From assembly GCA_965230535.1 (NCBI GenBank), contig OZ246009.1:682001-746000 (forward strand): a stretch of DNA of 64,000 nt. Reading direction: 5' to 3'. Every line of letters starts with the position of its first letter. The stretch's first letter is position 1. The position numbers were made by a program, and so were the translations under genes. The notes beneath the pieces are model-generated. The model saw only the letters and a program-made list of their open reading frames with translations, searched no databases and was not told the DNA's origin. The DNA is from JAUILH01 sp965230535 (GTDB lineage Bacteria > Bacteroidota > Bacteroidia > Flavobacteriales_D > JAUILH01). Shown piece by piece: positions 43,521-51,707 of the stretch.

Positions 43521-44014
43521 CAGCTTCCAAATGCTCGATTAAATATGTCCTGAGAGATCTGCTCAAAAATTTCGTCCATCAACTCACTTTCCACAGAGGA
43601 AATATCGACCGTGCTTTGATAGTTGGCAAAACGGGTAAAAGATTGACTAAAATTAGTCATTGGATCTACTTTGTTAACGTAGTCCACATCTACTCGAATG
43701 GTTAGTCTGTTCTGAGCTGCCACGTCATTGTTCTGAACGCCTTCCGGTCTGATTTCATAGTATGAAATGTTTCCTTCAATAATGATATCTGCAGAATCTG
43801 CATTGATCAATTCTAGTTTTGATTGAGACAAGATCATGTCCTGAAATGTCTCAGTGAAAATCTGCCCTGATGATGGTGGGGCAAGCGGTGCCTGAACCAA
43901 AAACTGACTCACTTTGGCAGTATCTCCTTTTACCTGTACATCACTGAATTTATACTGGATTTTGCATGAACTAAAACCAAGGATAATTAACAATATGAGG
44001 GACAGGCGAATCAC
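43517..44014 (-). CDS. lptE: LptE-family LPS-assembly lipoprotein
   Basis: A 165-residue lipoprotein with lipobox GFSSC (Cys17). The mature start 'KIQYKFSDVQVKGDTAKVSQF' (positions 18-38), 'FTETFQDMILSQSKLELI' and the C-terminal 'DEIFEQISQDIFNRAFGSW' follow the Bacteroidota LptE pattern. LptE plugs the LptD barrel that inserts lipopolysaccharide into the outer membrane; lptD is not in this window. It overlaps the following gene by four bases. Confidence 0.8.
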   Translation of the reverse strand: MIRLSLILLIILGFSSCKIQYKFSDVQVKGDTAKVSQFLVQAPLAPPSSGQIFTETFQDMILSQSKLELINADSADIIIEGNISYYEIRPEGVQNNDVAAQNRLTIRVDVDYVNKVDPMTNFSQSFTRFANYQSTVDISSVESELMDEIFEQISQDIFNRAFGSW

Positions 44015-44030
44015 TTTTTCTTAACCGAAT

Positions 44031-45299
44031 TTATTCAATGATATTGTGTTCTTTGATTTTCCTGTATAAAGTACGTTCGCTGATGCCCAATTCCTGTGCA
44101 GCATACTTCCGCTTGCCTCTGTGCTTTTTCAGCGCTTTTTTGATCATCTCAATCTCTTTGTCTACCAATGATAGTGATTCTTCTACGACCTCATGCTCAT
44201 GAATATGGCTTTCGCCTGGCTGCGTGATGCTGTTAGGCTGGTACACCGGCTGAACATTTGCAGGGTGCGGTGTGATGTCTGTACTTGGTGTAGAGAAATC
44301 TGATTTGTTGTCGACTGCAACTTCATGGTGAAGCTTGTCTATTAGGTCAGAACGATCATAGTCTATAGAGTCATCGTTGTTTTCCAGAAGATCCAGAATG
44401 ATTTTCTTCATATCGGTGATGTCCTTTTTCATGTCGAACAAAACCTTGTATAAAATCTCTCTTTCAGAAAAGTTTGGCCCTTCTTCTTTTTTGATCACCG
44501 CTGGCAAATTTGAGGCAGTTACATTGGGTAAATACTTGCTCAAAATACTTGAATCGATTTCTCTGGATTCTTCGATTACAGCAATTTGTTCTGCAACATT
44601 TTTTAGCTGACGGATGTTTCCCGGCCAGTTGTAATTCTGCATCATGATAATGGCATCCTCAGATAGCCTCACGATTGGCATTTTGTATTTATCAGCAAAG
44701 TCGGCCGAGAATTTTCTAAACAGCAAATGAATATCTTCTCGTCTTTCACTTAAAGGCGGTAGATGAATTGGAACCGTGCTCAATCTGTAATAAAGATCCT
44801 CTCTGAATTTTCCTTTCGAAATGGCCGTTTGCATATCTTCATTCGTGGCAGCAACGATACGCACATCAGTTTTCTGCACTTTAGAAGATCCCACCCGAAT
44901 AAATTCTCCGGTTTCCAAAACTCTAAGAAGTCTAACTTGAGTAGGAAGTGGAAGTTCTGCTACTTCATCCAAGAAAATAGTTCCACCATTGGCCACTTCA
45001 AAATAACCTTTTCTACTGTCTGTTGCACCGGTAAATGCACCTTTCTCATGACCAAATAATTCTGAATCGATGGTGCCTTCCGGAATGGCTCCACAGTTCA
45101 CAGCAATGTACTGCCCGTGTTTTCTGGCACTGTTGTGATGAATGATTTGCGGCATGATCTCCTTACCAACACCACTTTGTCCGAGAATGAGCACTGAAAT
45201 TTCAGTTGGAGCAACCTGCATAGCCACTTCAATGGCACGGTTCAAACCAACCGAATTCCCAATAATACCAAACCGTTGTTTTATTTGCTGTGCGTCCAT
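44031..45299 (-). CDS. Sigma-54-dependent transcriptional activator without receiver domain
   Basis: A 422-residue protein from the ATG at 45299; an in-frame start at 45338 would run into miaB and adds nothing typical. It begins directly with the AAA+ domain: Walker A GQSGVGKE (40-47), the sigma-54 contact loop GAFTGA (87-92), 'GGTIFLDEVAELP' and 'NWPGNIRQLKNV'. A linker of about 100 residues leads to a Fis-type helix-turn-helix ('KYAAQELGISERTLYRKIKEH'). There is no phosphorylation domain, so control must be through level or partners. It follows miaB by one base. Confidence 0.9.
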   Translation of the reverse strand: MDAQQIKQRFGIIGNSVGLNRAIEVAMQVAPTEISVLILGQSGVGKEIMPQIIHHNSARKHGQYIAVNCGAIPEGTIDSELFGHEKGAFTGATDSRKGYFEVANGGTIFLDEVAELPLPTQVRLLRVLETGEFIRVGSSKVQKTDVRIVAATNEDMQTAISKGKFREDLYYRLSTVPIHLPPLSERREDIHLLFRKFSADFADKYKMPIVRLSEDAIIMMQNYNWPGNIRQLKNVAEQIAVIEESREIDSSILSKYLPNVTASNLPAVIKKEEGPNFSEREILYKVLFDMKKDITDMKKIILDLLENNDDSIDYDRSDLIDKLHHEVAVDNKSDFSTPSTDITPHPANVQPVYQPNSITQPGESHIHEHEVVEESLSLVDKEIEMIKKALKKHRGKRKYAAQELGISERTLYRKIKEHNIIE

Positions 45300-45300
45300 C

Positions 45301-46743
45301 TTAAGCTCTTTTTGAAACAATTTCAGTGACTTCACCAAGGAGTGTGGCTGCTGTACAGTCTGTAATTTTTACCATCACATAATCACCTTTCTCGAAATCT
45401 CCTTTTGGGAAAACGCACATCTTGTTCTGAGAATTACGGCCCTTCATTTGTTCGTCCGATTTTTTAGAAGTGCCTTCTACCAATACCTTGAAAGTTTTTC
45501 CCAGGTCTTTTTGGTTGCTTTCATGGCAATGTTGCATTTGAAGGTCGATGACTTCTCTTAGTCTTTTGGATTTAACATCTTCCGGAACATCATCCTCAAA
45601 TTTACGTTCGGCTAAAGTCTTTGGTCTTTCCGAATACTTAAACATATATGCGAAATCAAACTTGATGGCATCCATCAGACTAATTGTGTCGTCATGTTCA
45701 GCATCCGTTTCTCCGCAAAATCCTGTGATTACATCTGTGCTAATGCCAACATCAGGGATGTGCTTTCTCATTGAATCAATTCTTTCCAGATACCATTCTC
45801 TAGTATATCCTCTGTTCATCTTTTTAAGAACATCCGTATTCCCGGATTGAACTGGCAGGTGAATATAGTTGCAGATGTTATCGTACTTAGCCATTACCTC
45901 AAATACCTCATCAGTCATGTCTTTTGGATGACTTGTAGAGAATCTGACACGTAGATCAGGATGAACCTGAGCAACCATTTCCATTAACTGCGCAAAGTTG
46001 ACGGTTGGCTTGTTTGGATCCTTAATTTCTCCTTTGCTCGTGATGTTCCAACGGTAAGAATCTACATTCTGCCCAAGCAAAGTCACTTCACGGTAACCTT
46101 CCTGAAACAGATACTTAGCTTCATGAACAATGGTTTGTGGGTCACGACTTCTTTCTCTTCCTCTTGTAAAAGGAACTACGCAGAAAGAACACATGTTGTC
46201 GCAGCCGCGAGTAATGGATATAAATGAAGTAATGACGTTGCTGTCTAATCTAACCGGCGTGATCTCAGCATAAGTCTCTTCTCTGGACAACAATACGTTT
46301 ACGGCTTTTTGGCCGGTTTCAGTTTCTTCGAGTAAAGATGGTAAGTCTCTGTACGCATCCGGCCCCACTACAAGGTCTACCAGTTTTTCTTCTTCAAGTA
46401 AATTTTTCTTGAGGCGCTCAGCCATACAACCCAGAATCCCAATTTTTAATGAAGGATTCGTTCTTTTACTTTGGTTAAATTGAGTCAGTCTTTTTCTTAC
46501 CCGTTGCTCTGCATTCTCTCTAATAGAACAGGTATTGATTAAGATCACATCTGCACCTTCAAAGTTGCGGGTTGTGGTATAGCCATTTTCCATTAAAATA
46601 CTGGCTACAATCTCACTGTCTGAGAAATTCATTTGACAGCCGTAACTTTCCAAAAACAATTTTTTTCCGTTCTCGCTACCAGGAATGTCTAAAGCTTCCC
46701 CTTGTCTTGTTTCGTCAATAACCTTTACTTGAGTATCGTGCAT
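45301..46743 (-). CDS. miaB: tRNA-2-methylthio-N6-dimethylallyladenosine synthase MiaB
   Basis: A 480-residue radical-SAM methylthiotransferase that adds the 2-methylthio group to i6A37 of tRNAs. The N-terminal domain has its three cluster cysteines (Cys36, Cys72, Cys106); the radical-SAM motif is CDNMCSFC (Cys181, Cys185, Cys188), followed by 'PFTRGRERSR'. A TRAM domain ends the protein ('GDYVMVKITDCTAATLLGEV'). First gene of the miaB-to-secG operon, with a well-placed promoter upstream. Confidence 0.95.
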   Translation of the reverse strand: MHDTQVKVIDETRQGEALDIPGSENGKKLFLESYGCQMNFSDSEIVASILMENGYTTTRNFEGADVILINTCSIRENAEQRVRKRLTQFNQSKRTNPSLKIGILGCMAERLKKNLLEEEKLVDLVVGPDAYRDLPSLLEETETGQKAVNVLLSREETYAEITPVRLDSNVITSFISITRGCDNMCSFCVVPFTRGRERSRDPQTIVHEAKYLFQEGYREVTLLGQNVDSYRWNITSKGEIKDPNKPTVNFAQLMEMVAQVHPDLRVRFSTSHPKDMTDEVFEVMAKYDNICNYIHLPVQSGNTDVLKKMNRGYTREWYLERIDSMRKHIPDVGISTDVITGFCGETDAEHDDTISLMDAIKFDFAYMFKYSERPKTLAERKFEDDVPEDVKSKRLREVIDLQMQHCHESNQKDLGKTFKVLVEGTSKKSDEQMKGRNSQNKMCVFPKGDFEKGDYVMVKITDCTAATLLGEVTEIVSKRA

Positions 46744-46762
46744 AAATGTGTGTAATGGGCTG

Positions 46763-46794
46763 CAAATTTACCTAATTTTTAATCATCTGACAAA
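46763..46794 (-). promoter_or_regulatory. Promoter of the miaB-secG operon
   Basis: On the minus strand TTTG (plus-strand 46791-46794) is followed after 20 bases by TAAATTTG (plus-strand 46763-46770), an exact TAnnTTTG. The miaB ATG is 19 bases further on. Confidence 0.65.
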
Positions 46795-46830
46795 ATGACA
46801 GATAAACTACAGATTAATTTTTTCCGGGTT

Positions 46831-46848
46831 TATATTATATATAATATA
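46831..46848. repeat. 18-bp perfect AT-only palindrome upstream of topA
   Basis: TATATTATATATAATATA reads the same on both strands. It lies between divergent miaB and topA, 77 bases before the topA ATG. Such pure A/T palindromes melt or extrude easily under negative supercoiling. Confidence 0.7.
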
Positions 46849-46894
46849 ATACGAAAAGGAGTTAAATCATATTTGGTTAGCGATTAAATAATTC

Positions 46895-46912
46895 ATTTTT
46901 TTGCAAAAAAAT
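46895..46912. repeat. 18-bp perfect palindrome next to the topA start
   Basis: ATTTTTTTGCAAAAAAAT is a perfect palindrome ending 13 bases before the topA ATG, in its leader or core promoter. It is made of two A-tracts around GC and may be intrinsically bent. Confidence 0.65.
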
Positions 46913-46925
46913 AAACTCCAAACTT

Positions 46926-49229
46926 ATGGCTAATAACCTTGTAATTGTGGAGTCTCCTGCCAAAGCAAAAACGATAGAAGGCTATCTTGGTAAAGACTTT
47001 ATCGTAAAATCCAGTTTTGGTCATGTGAGAGACTTGGCCGGTAAGAAACTATCCGTTGATATTGAGAACAATTTCGCACCGGTTTATGAGGTGTCGACAG
47101 ACAAAAAAACGCTGGTTAAAGAATTAAAATCATTATCTAAAAAAGCTGAAACAGTTTGGCTCGCAACGGATGAGGACCGTGAGGGAGAAGCCATTTCCTG
47201 GCATTTAAAAGAGGCTTTGGATTTAGATGAATCTAAGATCAAAAGGATCACCTTTAATGAGATCACAAAACCAGCCATTCAAAAGGCGATTGAAAATCCC
47301 AGAGGGATCAATGTACAATTAGTAGATGCACAACAGGCAAGAAGGGTCCTGGATCGATTGGTTGGTTTTGAATTGTCACCGGTTCTTTGGAAAAAAGTGA
47401 AGCCATCTTTGTCTGCCGGAAGAGTTCAGTCGGTTGCAGTTAGATTGATCGTTGAAAGAGAGAAGGAAATATTGGCCTTTACACCAACTTCTTCTTATAA
47501 GGTAGTGGCTATGATGACGCTTGAGAGTGGAGAAACACTGAAAGCAGAGTTGCCTAAGAAATTTGAAAAGAAAGCAGATGCTGAAGCTTTTTTAAATGAT
47601 GTGATCAAGTCTTCGTTCAAGATTTTGTCTTTAGAAAAGAAACCTGCAAAAAAATCACCCGCAGCACCTTTTACAACTTCAACTTTACAGCAGGAAGCAA
47701 GTAGAAAGCTTGGATTTAGTGTGGCGAGAACCATGTCTGTTGCTCAAAAATTGTATGAATCTGGTAAGATCACTTACATGAGAACGGATTCTGTGAATTT
47801 ATCAGACACGGCACTCGATGGTTGCAAGAATCAAATTATAAAAGATTATGGTCAGGATTACGCCAATCCAAAAAAATACATGACCAAAAACAAAAGTGCA
47901 CAAGAGGCGCATGAGGCCATTCGTCCAACTGATCTTGCTATAAAAAATGCGAGTGATGATGCCGCTGAGCAGCGTTTATACGATTTGATCTGGAAGAGAA
48001 CCATTGCTTCTCAGATGTCTAACGCAGAGTTGGAGAAAACAGTTGTGAAAATTGATGTGAGTGAAAGTACTCACGATTTGGTAGCTCATGGAGAGGTGTT
48101 GAAGTTTGACGGATTCTTAAAGGTGTATCTGGAAGGTAAGGATGACGAAGGGGAAGAGGCTGAAAATGCAGGAATGCTTCCTGAGATGGCTGAAGGAGAT
48201 GCTTTGTCGTTAAAAGAGATCAAAGCTACGGAGCGCTTTACACATCATCCGGCGAGATATACTGAAGCTTCATTGGTAAAGAAATTGGAAGAGCTGGGAA
48301 TTGGTCGACCATCAACATATGCACCGACCATTTCAACAGTTCAGAAAAGAAATTACGTTGAGAAAGGAGAAAGAGAAGGTCGTAACAGAGACTACATTGA
48401 ACTGACTATCGATGGCCAAAAAGTTCTTGAGGAAACAAAAACTGAAAGAACCGGCGCTGAAAAAGGGAAATTGTATCCAACAGATATTGGAGTTGTGGTA
48501 AATGATTTTCTGGTTGAGCATTTTGGAAGAATTCTGGATTATAACTTTACCGCGGAGGTAGAGAAGGAATTCGATGACATTGCAAATGGTCTTTTAAAGT
48601 GGACTGAGATGATTGACAAGTTCTATCATCCTTTCCATTCAAATGTAGAAGACACACTTGAAAATTCAGAAAGAGCAAGTGGTGAAAGAATTTTAGGGAC
48701 TGACCCTGATTCAGGAAAGCCTGTTCTAACAAGAATTGGTCGTTTTGGTCCGATGGTTCAAATCGGAGAACAGGATGATGAAGAGAAGCCAAAGTTTGCA
48801 TCACTTCTGAAGAATCAAAGTATTTCAACCATCACTCTGGAAGAAGCTTTAGACCTTTTCAAATTACCAAGAACTTTGGGAGAATATGAAGGTCAGGCAG
48901 TAAGCACCGCAATTGGAAGGTACGGACCCTATGTGCGTTTTGGAAAAACCTTCGTGTCGTTAAAAGCAGATCAGGGAGATGATCCAATGACAGTTACCTT
49001 AGAAAGAGCCATCGAATTAATCGAAGAAAAGAAAAAGGCAGATGCCAATAGTAAGATTGCTGTATTCGAGGATGGTAATGTTCAGGTCCTGATTGGAAGG
49101 TACGGCCCTTATATTAAAATAGGGAAGAAGAACTTCAAGATTCCTAAAGGCACTGAGCCAAAAGAACTGACTCTGGAAGATTGTCACAGAATTGCTGAAG
49201 AACAAGCAGCTAAGAAAAAGAAGAAGTAA
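46926..49229 (+). CDS. topA: DNA topoisomerase I (TopA)
   Basis: A 767-residue type IA topoisomerase that relaxes negative supercoils. The Toprim domain opens 'LVIVESPAKAKTIEGYLG' and holds 'TDEDREGEAISWHL'; the active-site tyrosine is Tyr284 in 'KITYMRTDSVNLS'. The C-terminus has three TopA C-repeats ('GRFGPMVQIG', 'GRYGPYVRFG', 'GRYGPYIKIG') and a basic tail 'AAKKKKK' in place of the cysteine zinc ribbons of E. coli TopA. The stop is directly followed by the start of the next gene. Confidence 0.96.
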   Translation: MANNLVIVESPAKAKTIEGYLGKDFIVKSSFGHVRDLAGKKLSVDIENNFAPVYEVSTDKKTLVKELKSLSKKAETVWLATDEDREGEAISWHLKEALDLDESKIKRITFNEITKPAIQKAIENPRGINVQLVDAQQARRVLDRLVGFELSPVLWKKVKPSLSAGRVQSVAVRLIVEREKEILAFTPTSSYKVVAMMTLESGETLKAELPKKFEKKADAEAFLNDVIKSSFKILSLEKKPAKKSPAAPFTTSTLQQEASRKLGFSVARTMSVAQKLYESGKITYMRTDSVNLSDTALDGCKNQIIKDYGQDYANPKKYMTKNKSAQEAHEAIRPTDLAIKNASDDAAEQRLYDLIWKRTIASQMSNAELEKTVVKIDVSESTHDLVAHGEVLKFDGFLKVYLEGKDDEGEEAENAGMLPEMAEGDALSLKEIKATERFTHHPARYTEASLVKKLEELGIGRPSTYAPTISTVQKRNYVEKGEREGRNRDYIELTIDGQKVLEETKTERTGAEKGKLYPTDIGVVVNDFLVEHFGRILDYNFTAEVEKEFDDIANGLLKWTEMIDKFYHPFHSNVEDTLENSERASGERILGTDPDSGKPVLTRIGRFGPMVQIGEQDDEEKPKFASLLKNQSISTITLEEALDLFKLPRTLGEYEGQAVSTAIGRYGPYVRFGKTFVSLKADQGDDPMTVTLERAIELIEEKKKADANSKIAVFEDGNVQVLIGRYGPYIKIGKKNFKIPKGTEPKELTLEDCHRIAEEQAAKKKKK

Positions 49230-50399
49230 ATGGAAGATCTCTCTATTTTTTTTGAAGCATTAAATACTTCTTCATACATATCTGAAGAAGACAATAATTT
49301 AAAACGAATAGGGGACACAACGCTCTTCTACGACGGGAAAGATTTTCCGGACCTTGAAGGTGTTCATGCGGCCATCATTGGAGTGAAAGAATCTCGCGGG
49401 CATAGTGAATACAATTGTTCAGGTTTTTCAGATCAGGTAAGAGATCATTTTTATCAGCTTTACGGTCACAATCACACGTTTAAGATTGCAGACCTGGGAA
49501 ACATCAATCCGGGAAATACAATTCAGGATACCTACCATGCTTTGTCCAATGTGGTTGAGCAACTGCTTAAGAACAAAATCATCCCAATCATTATTGGGGG
49601 AGGTCAGGATCTGACATTTGCACAATATCGGGGATACGAAAAGCTTGAGCAGACTGTGAATTTAATAGCCATAGATCCTAAGTTCGATCTGGGAGATGTG
49701 GAAGGAGAGTTGACAGCTGAGTCATACTTAGGGAAAATTGTCCTGCACCAACCAAACTATCTGTTCAACTTTACCAATCTGGGTTACCAAAGCTACTTTG
49801 TAGATAGTTCGATACTGGAATTGATGAATGGCTTGCATTTCGACTCATACAGATTGGGAGAGATTCGTCAGGATATGGCAAGTTCGGAACCTATGATCAG
49901 AAACGCGGATATCGTGTCTTTCGATATGGCGGCTGTTCGAATGTCTGATTCGCCTGCAGCAAAAGGTGCTTCTCCTCATGGCTTTTATGGAGAAGAGGCC
50001 TGTCAGATGATGCGTTATGCCGGAATGAGTGATAAACTCAGTTCCATAGGTTTCTATAATGGATCAGACGTGAATGACTCAGGACAGACGGCGCATTTAT
50101 TGGCGCAAATGATCTGGTGCTTCATGGATGGGTATTATTCACGTAAAAACGATTTCCCGATAGGAAGTAAAGAGAATTACATCAAATACCATGTTCATAT
50201 CACAGACGGTAATCATGAGCTTTTGTTTTTAAAGAGTCCTAAGAGTGACCGTTGGTGGATGGAAGTGCCTTATCCTCCGGACCAGAGACTCAAATTCGAA
50301 AGACATGCCATGATTCCATGTGCGTATGGAGATTATGAGCAGGCAATGAAAGATGAGTTACCGGATTTATGGTTAAAAGCGTATAAGAAGTTAAGCTAG
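49230..50399 (+). CDS. Ureohydrolase-fold protein lacking metal ligands (formimidoylglutamase-like pseudoenzyme)
   Basis: A 389-residue protein of the arginase/formimidoylglutamase superfamily in which the metal site is broken. GGGHD is GGGQD (123-127), DxHxD is DPKFD (149-153, His to Lys) and SxDxD is SFDMA (230-234, second Asp to Ala). The fold-defining surroundings ('IPIIIGGGQDLTFAQYRGY', 'NLIAIDPKFDLGD', 'VSFDMAAVRMSDSPA') are intact, so the protein is probably maintained without hydrolase activity. It starts at the base after the topA stop and precedes the T9SS operon. Its role is unknown; a structural or regulatory role is only a guess. Confidence 0.82.
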   Translation: MEDLSIFFEALNTSSYISEEDNNLKRIGDTTLFYDGKDFPDLEGVHAAIIGVKESRGHSEYNCSGFSDQVRDHFYQLYGHNHTFKIADLGNINPGNTIQDTYHALSNVVEQLLKNKIIPIIIGGGQDLTFAQYRGYEKLEQTVNLIAIDPKFDLGDVEGELTAESYLGKIVLHQPNYLFNFTNLGYQSYFVDSSILELMNGLHFDSYRLGEIRQDMASSEPMIRNADIVSFDMAAVRMSDSPAAKGASPHGFYGEEACQMMRYAGMSDKLSSIGFYNGSDVNDSGQTAHLLAQMIWCFMDGYYSRKNDFPIGSKENYIKYHVHITDGNHELLFLKSPKSDRWWMEVPYPPDQRLKFERHAMIPCAYGDYEQAMKDELPDLWLKAYKKLS

Positions 50400-50451
50400 A
50401 TTTAATCATTTGTAACTTTAGTTATTCCAGTTTGTTATGTAGGTTGAAGGT

Positions 50452-50521
50452 CTGTTAAAAGCGCAGATTCTATCACATTTGTGTTAAAAAATGCACACCT
50501 GCGTTAACATATATGTGTTAA
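50452..50521 (+). repeat. Repeated [G/C]NGTTAA motifs upstream of the T9SS operon
   Basis: The 245-base gap before sprF holds CTGTTAA (50452-50458), GTGTTAA (50481-50487), GCGTTAA (50501-50507) and GTGTTAA (50515-50521). The second and third are 20 bp apart, two helical turns. Part of the set also forms an inverted repeat, TTAACA-N6-TGTTAA (50504-50521). A regulator site is plausible. I see no exact TAnnTTTG box in this gap. Confidence 0.45.
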
Positions 50522-50644
50522 TAACCATAGAAAAATGTGCTGCTATCTTTTGAATGGATAGTTTTTTTATTATTTTAGCGACTTTCAATATTCCCTCATT
50601 TTGAGGATTTTTGAATTAAATAGTTAACTATCAAATAGTTGTAT

Positions 50645-51595
50645 ATGAGAAACGCGATATTATCGGCGGTTGTTGTTTTAGGTTTGAGTGTGGGGCACGC
50701 TCAACAGGATCCCCAATATTCAAACTTCATGTATGATAAGTTATCTGTGAACCCAGGTTCTGCAGGTATTCATGGCATGTATTGTGGGACAGTGATGTAT
50801 AGGAATCAATGGCTTGGGTTCGATGGTGCGCCAAAAACCATTCTTTTGAATTTGGATGGTGGTATTCAGGCGATTCACGGTGGGGTAGGATTAACCTTCT
50901 ATAATGATAAGTTAGGATTTGAAACAAATAATATTTTCAGATTATCATACTCATTCCACCAGTCTAGTTCTGTTGGTTTATTTGGTATAGGATTGCAAAT
51001 GGGTTACGCAGGTAAGTCATTTAACGCAACTTGGGTGCCAATTGATGGACCAGATGCTGCAATACCTGGAGGTACTGATAAAGATGGTGCTTTCGATATT
51101 GGTTTCGGTGTATACTGGAGATCGTTGTCACAAAATACTTACGGTGGATTATCAGCAACGCATTTAAATGGTGCTGATTTAGCCGATATTAATTTGGATG
51201 TTGCCAGACACTTCTATTTAATGGCTGGACACAAACAATATTTACCTAATCCAACCTGGGCTATTCAGGGAGACTTATTAACTAAGTCTGATTTAGCGTC
51301 TACACAATTTGATGTAGCAGTAAGAGGATGGTATAAGGATATGATTTACGCTGGTGTGTCATACAGACATCAGGATGCTGTGTATCCATTGGTAGGATAT
51401 CACACTGAATTGCCTGCACCAGAAGGTAATTGTTCTAAAATGTATTTAACTGCCGGTTTAGGGTATGATGTTACCCTATCGGATATAAAAGATTATAGTA
51501 GTGGTTCAATAGACTTATTCGTTAAGTTCTGTTTCAAACCATGTATTAACCCACCAGTTCCGAAACCAATTGACGTAAGATTCTTGGGGTCGTAA
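50645..51595 (+). CDS. sprF: PorP/SprF-family T9SS outer-membrane protein
   Basis: A 316-residue protein from the ATG at 50645 (a TTG at 50639 is an unlikely alternative). Signal peptide to 'SVGHAQ' (about residue 20), then the family opening 'QDPQYSNFMYDKLSVNPGSAG' (positions about 21-41), and membrane beta strands to the end. PorP/SprF proteins work with the T9SS, some anchoring secreted adhesins at the surface. Here it is the first gene ahead of gldK-gldN, the place taken by porP in Porphyromonas; the choice between porP and sprF is a matter of naming. Confidence 0.88.
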   Translation: MRNAILSAVVVLGLSVGHAQQDPQYSNFMYDKLSVNPGSAGIHGMYCGTVMYRNQWLGFDGAPKTILLNLDGGIQAIHGGVGLTFYNDKLGFETNNIFRLSYSFHQSSSVGLFGIGLQMGYAGKSFNATWVPIDGPDAAIPGGTDKDGAFDIGFGVYWRSLSQNTYGGLSATHLNGADLADINLDVARHFYLMAGHKQYLPNPTWAIQGDLLTKSDLASTQFDVAVRGWYKDMIYAGVSYRHQDAVYPLVGYHTELPAPEGNCSKMYLTAGLGYDVTLSDIKDYSSGSIDLFVKFCFKPCINPPVPKPIDVRFLGS

Positions 51596-51654
51596 TTAGT
51601 GAAAAAGAGTTTAACTGTAACCAAAAAAGGTTTACTTCCGTAATACGCAGTTCA

Positions 51655-51671
51655 CTCATAAATTTTATGAG
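51655..51671 (+). other. Small hairpin between sprF and gldK
   Basis: CTCATAAA and TTTATGAG with a one-base centre lie in the 112-base gap between sprF and gldK. No T run follows, so it is not a standard terminator; it may be an mRNA processing or stability element. Confidence 0.3.
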
Positions 51672-51707
51672 CGTGCAAGTTGAACGGATATTATTAAAGT
51701 AGGTAGC

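Noticed and set aside
45300..45338. Longer start of the sigma-54 activator overlapping miaB
   Set aside because: The ATG at 45299, one base after the miaB stop, gives a natural operon junction; the extension reads through miaB sequence.
46801..46925. Replication origin or plasmid feature suggested by the AT palindromes
   Set aside because: No DnaA boxes or iterons are seen, and the region is an ordinary divergent promoter gap.
49230..50399. Functional formimidoylglutamase
   Set aside because: All three metal-binding motifs have lost key residues.
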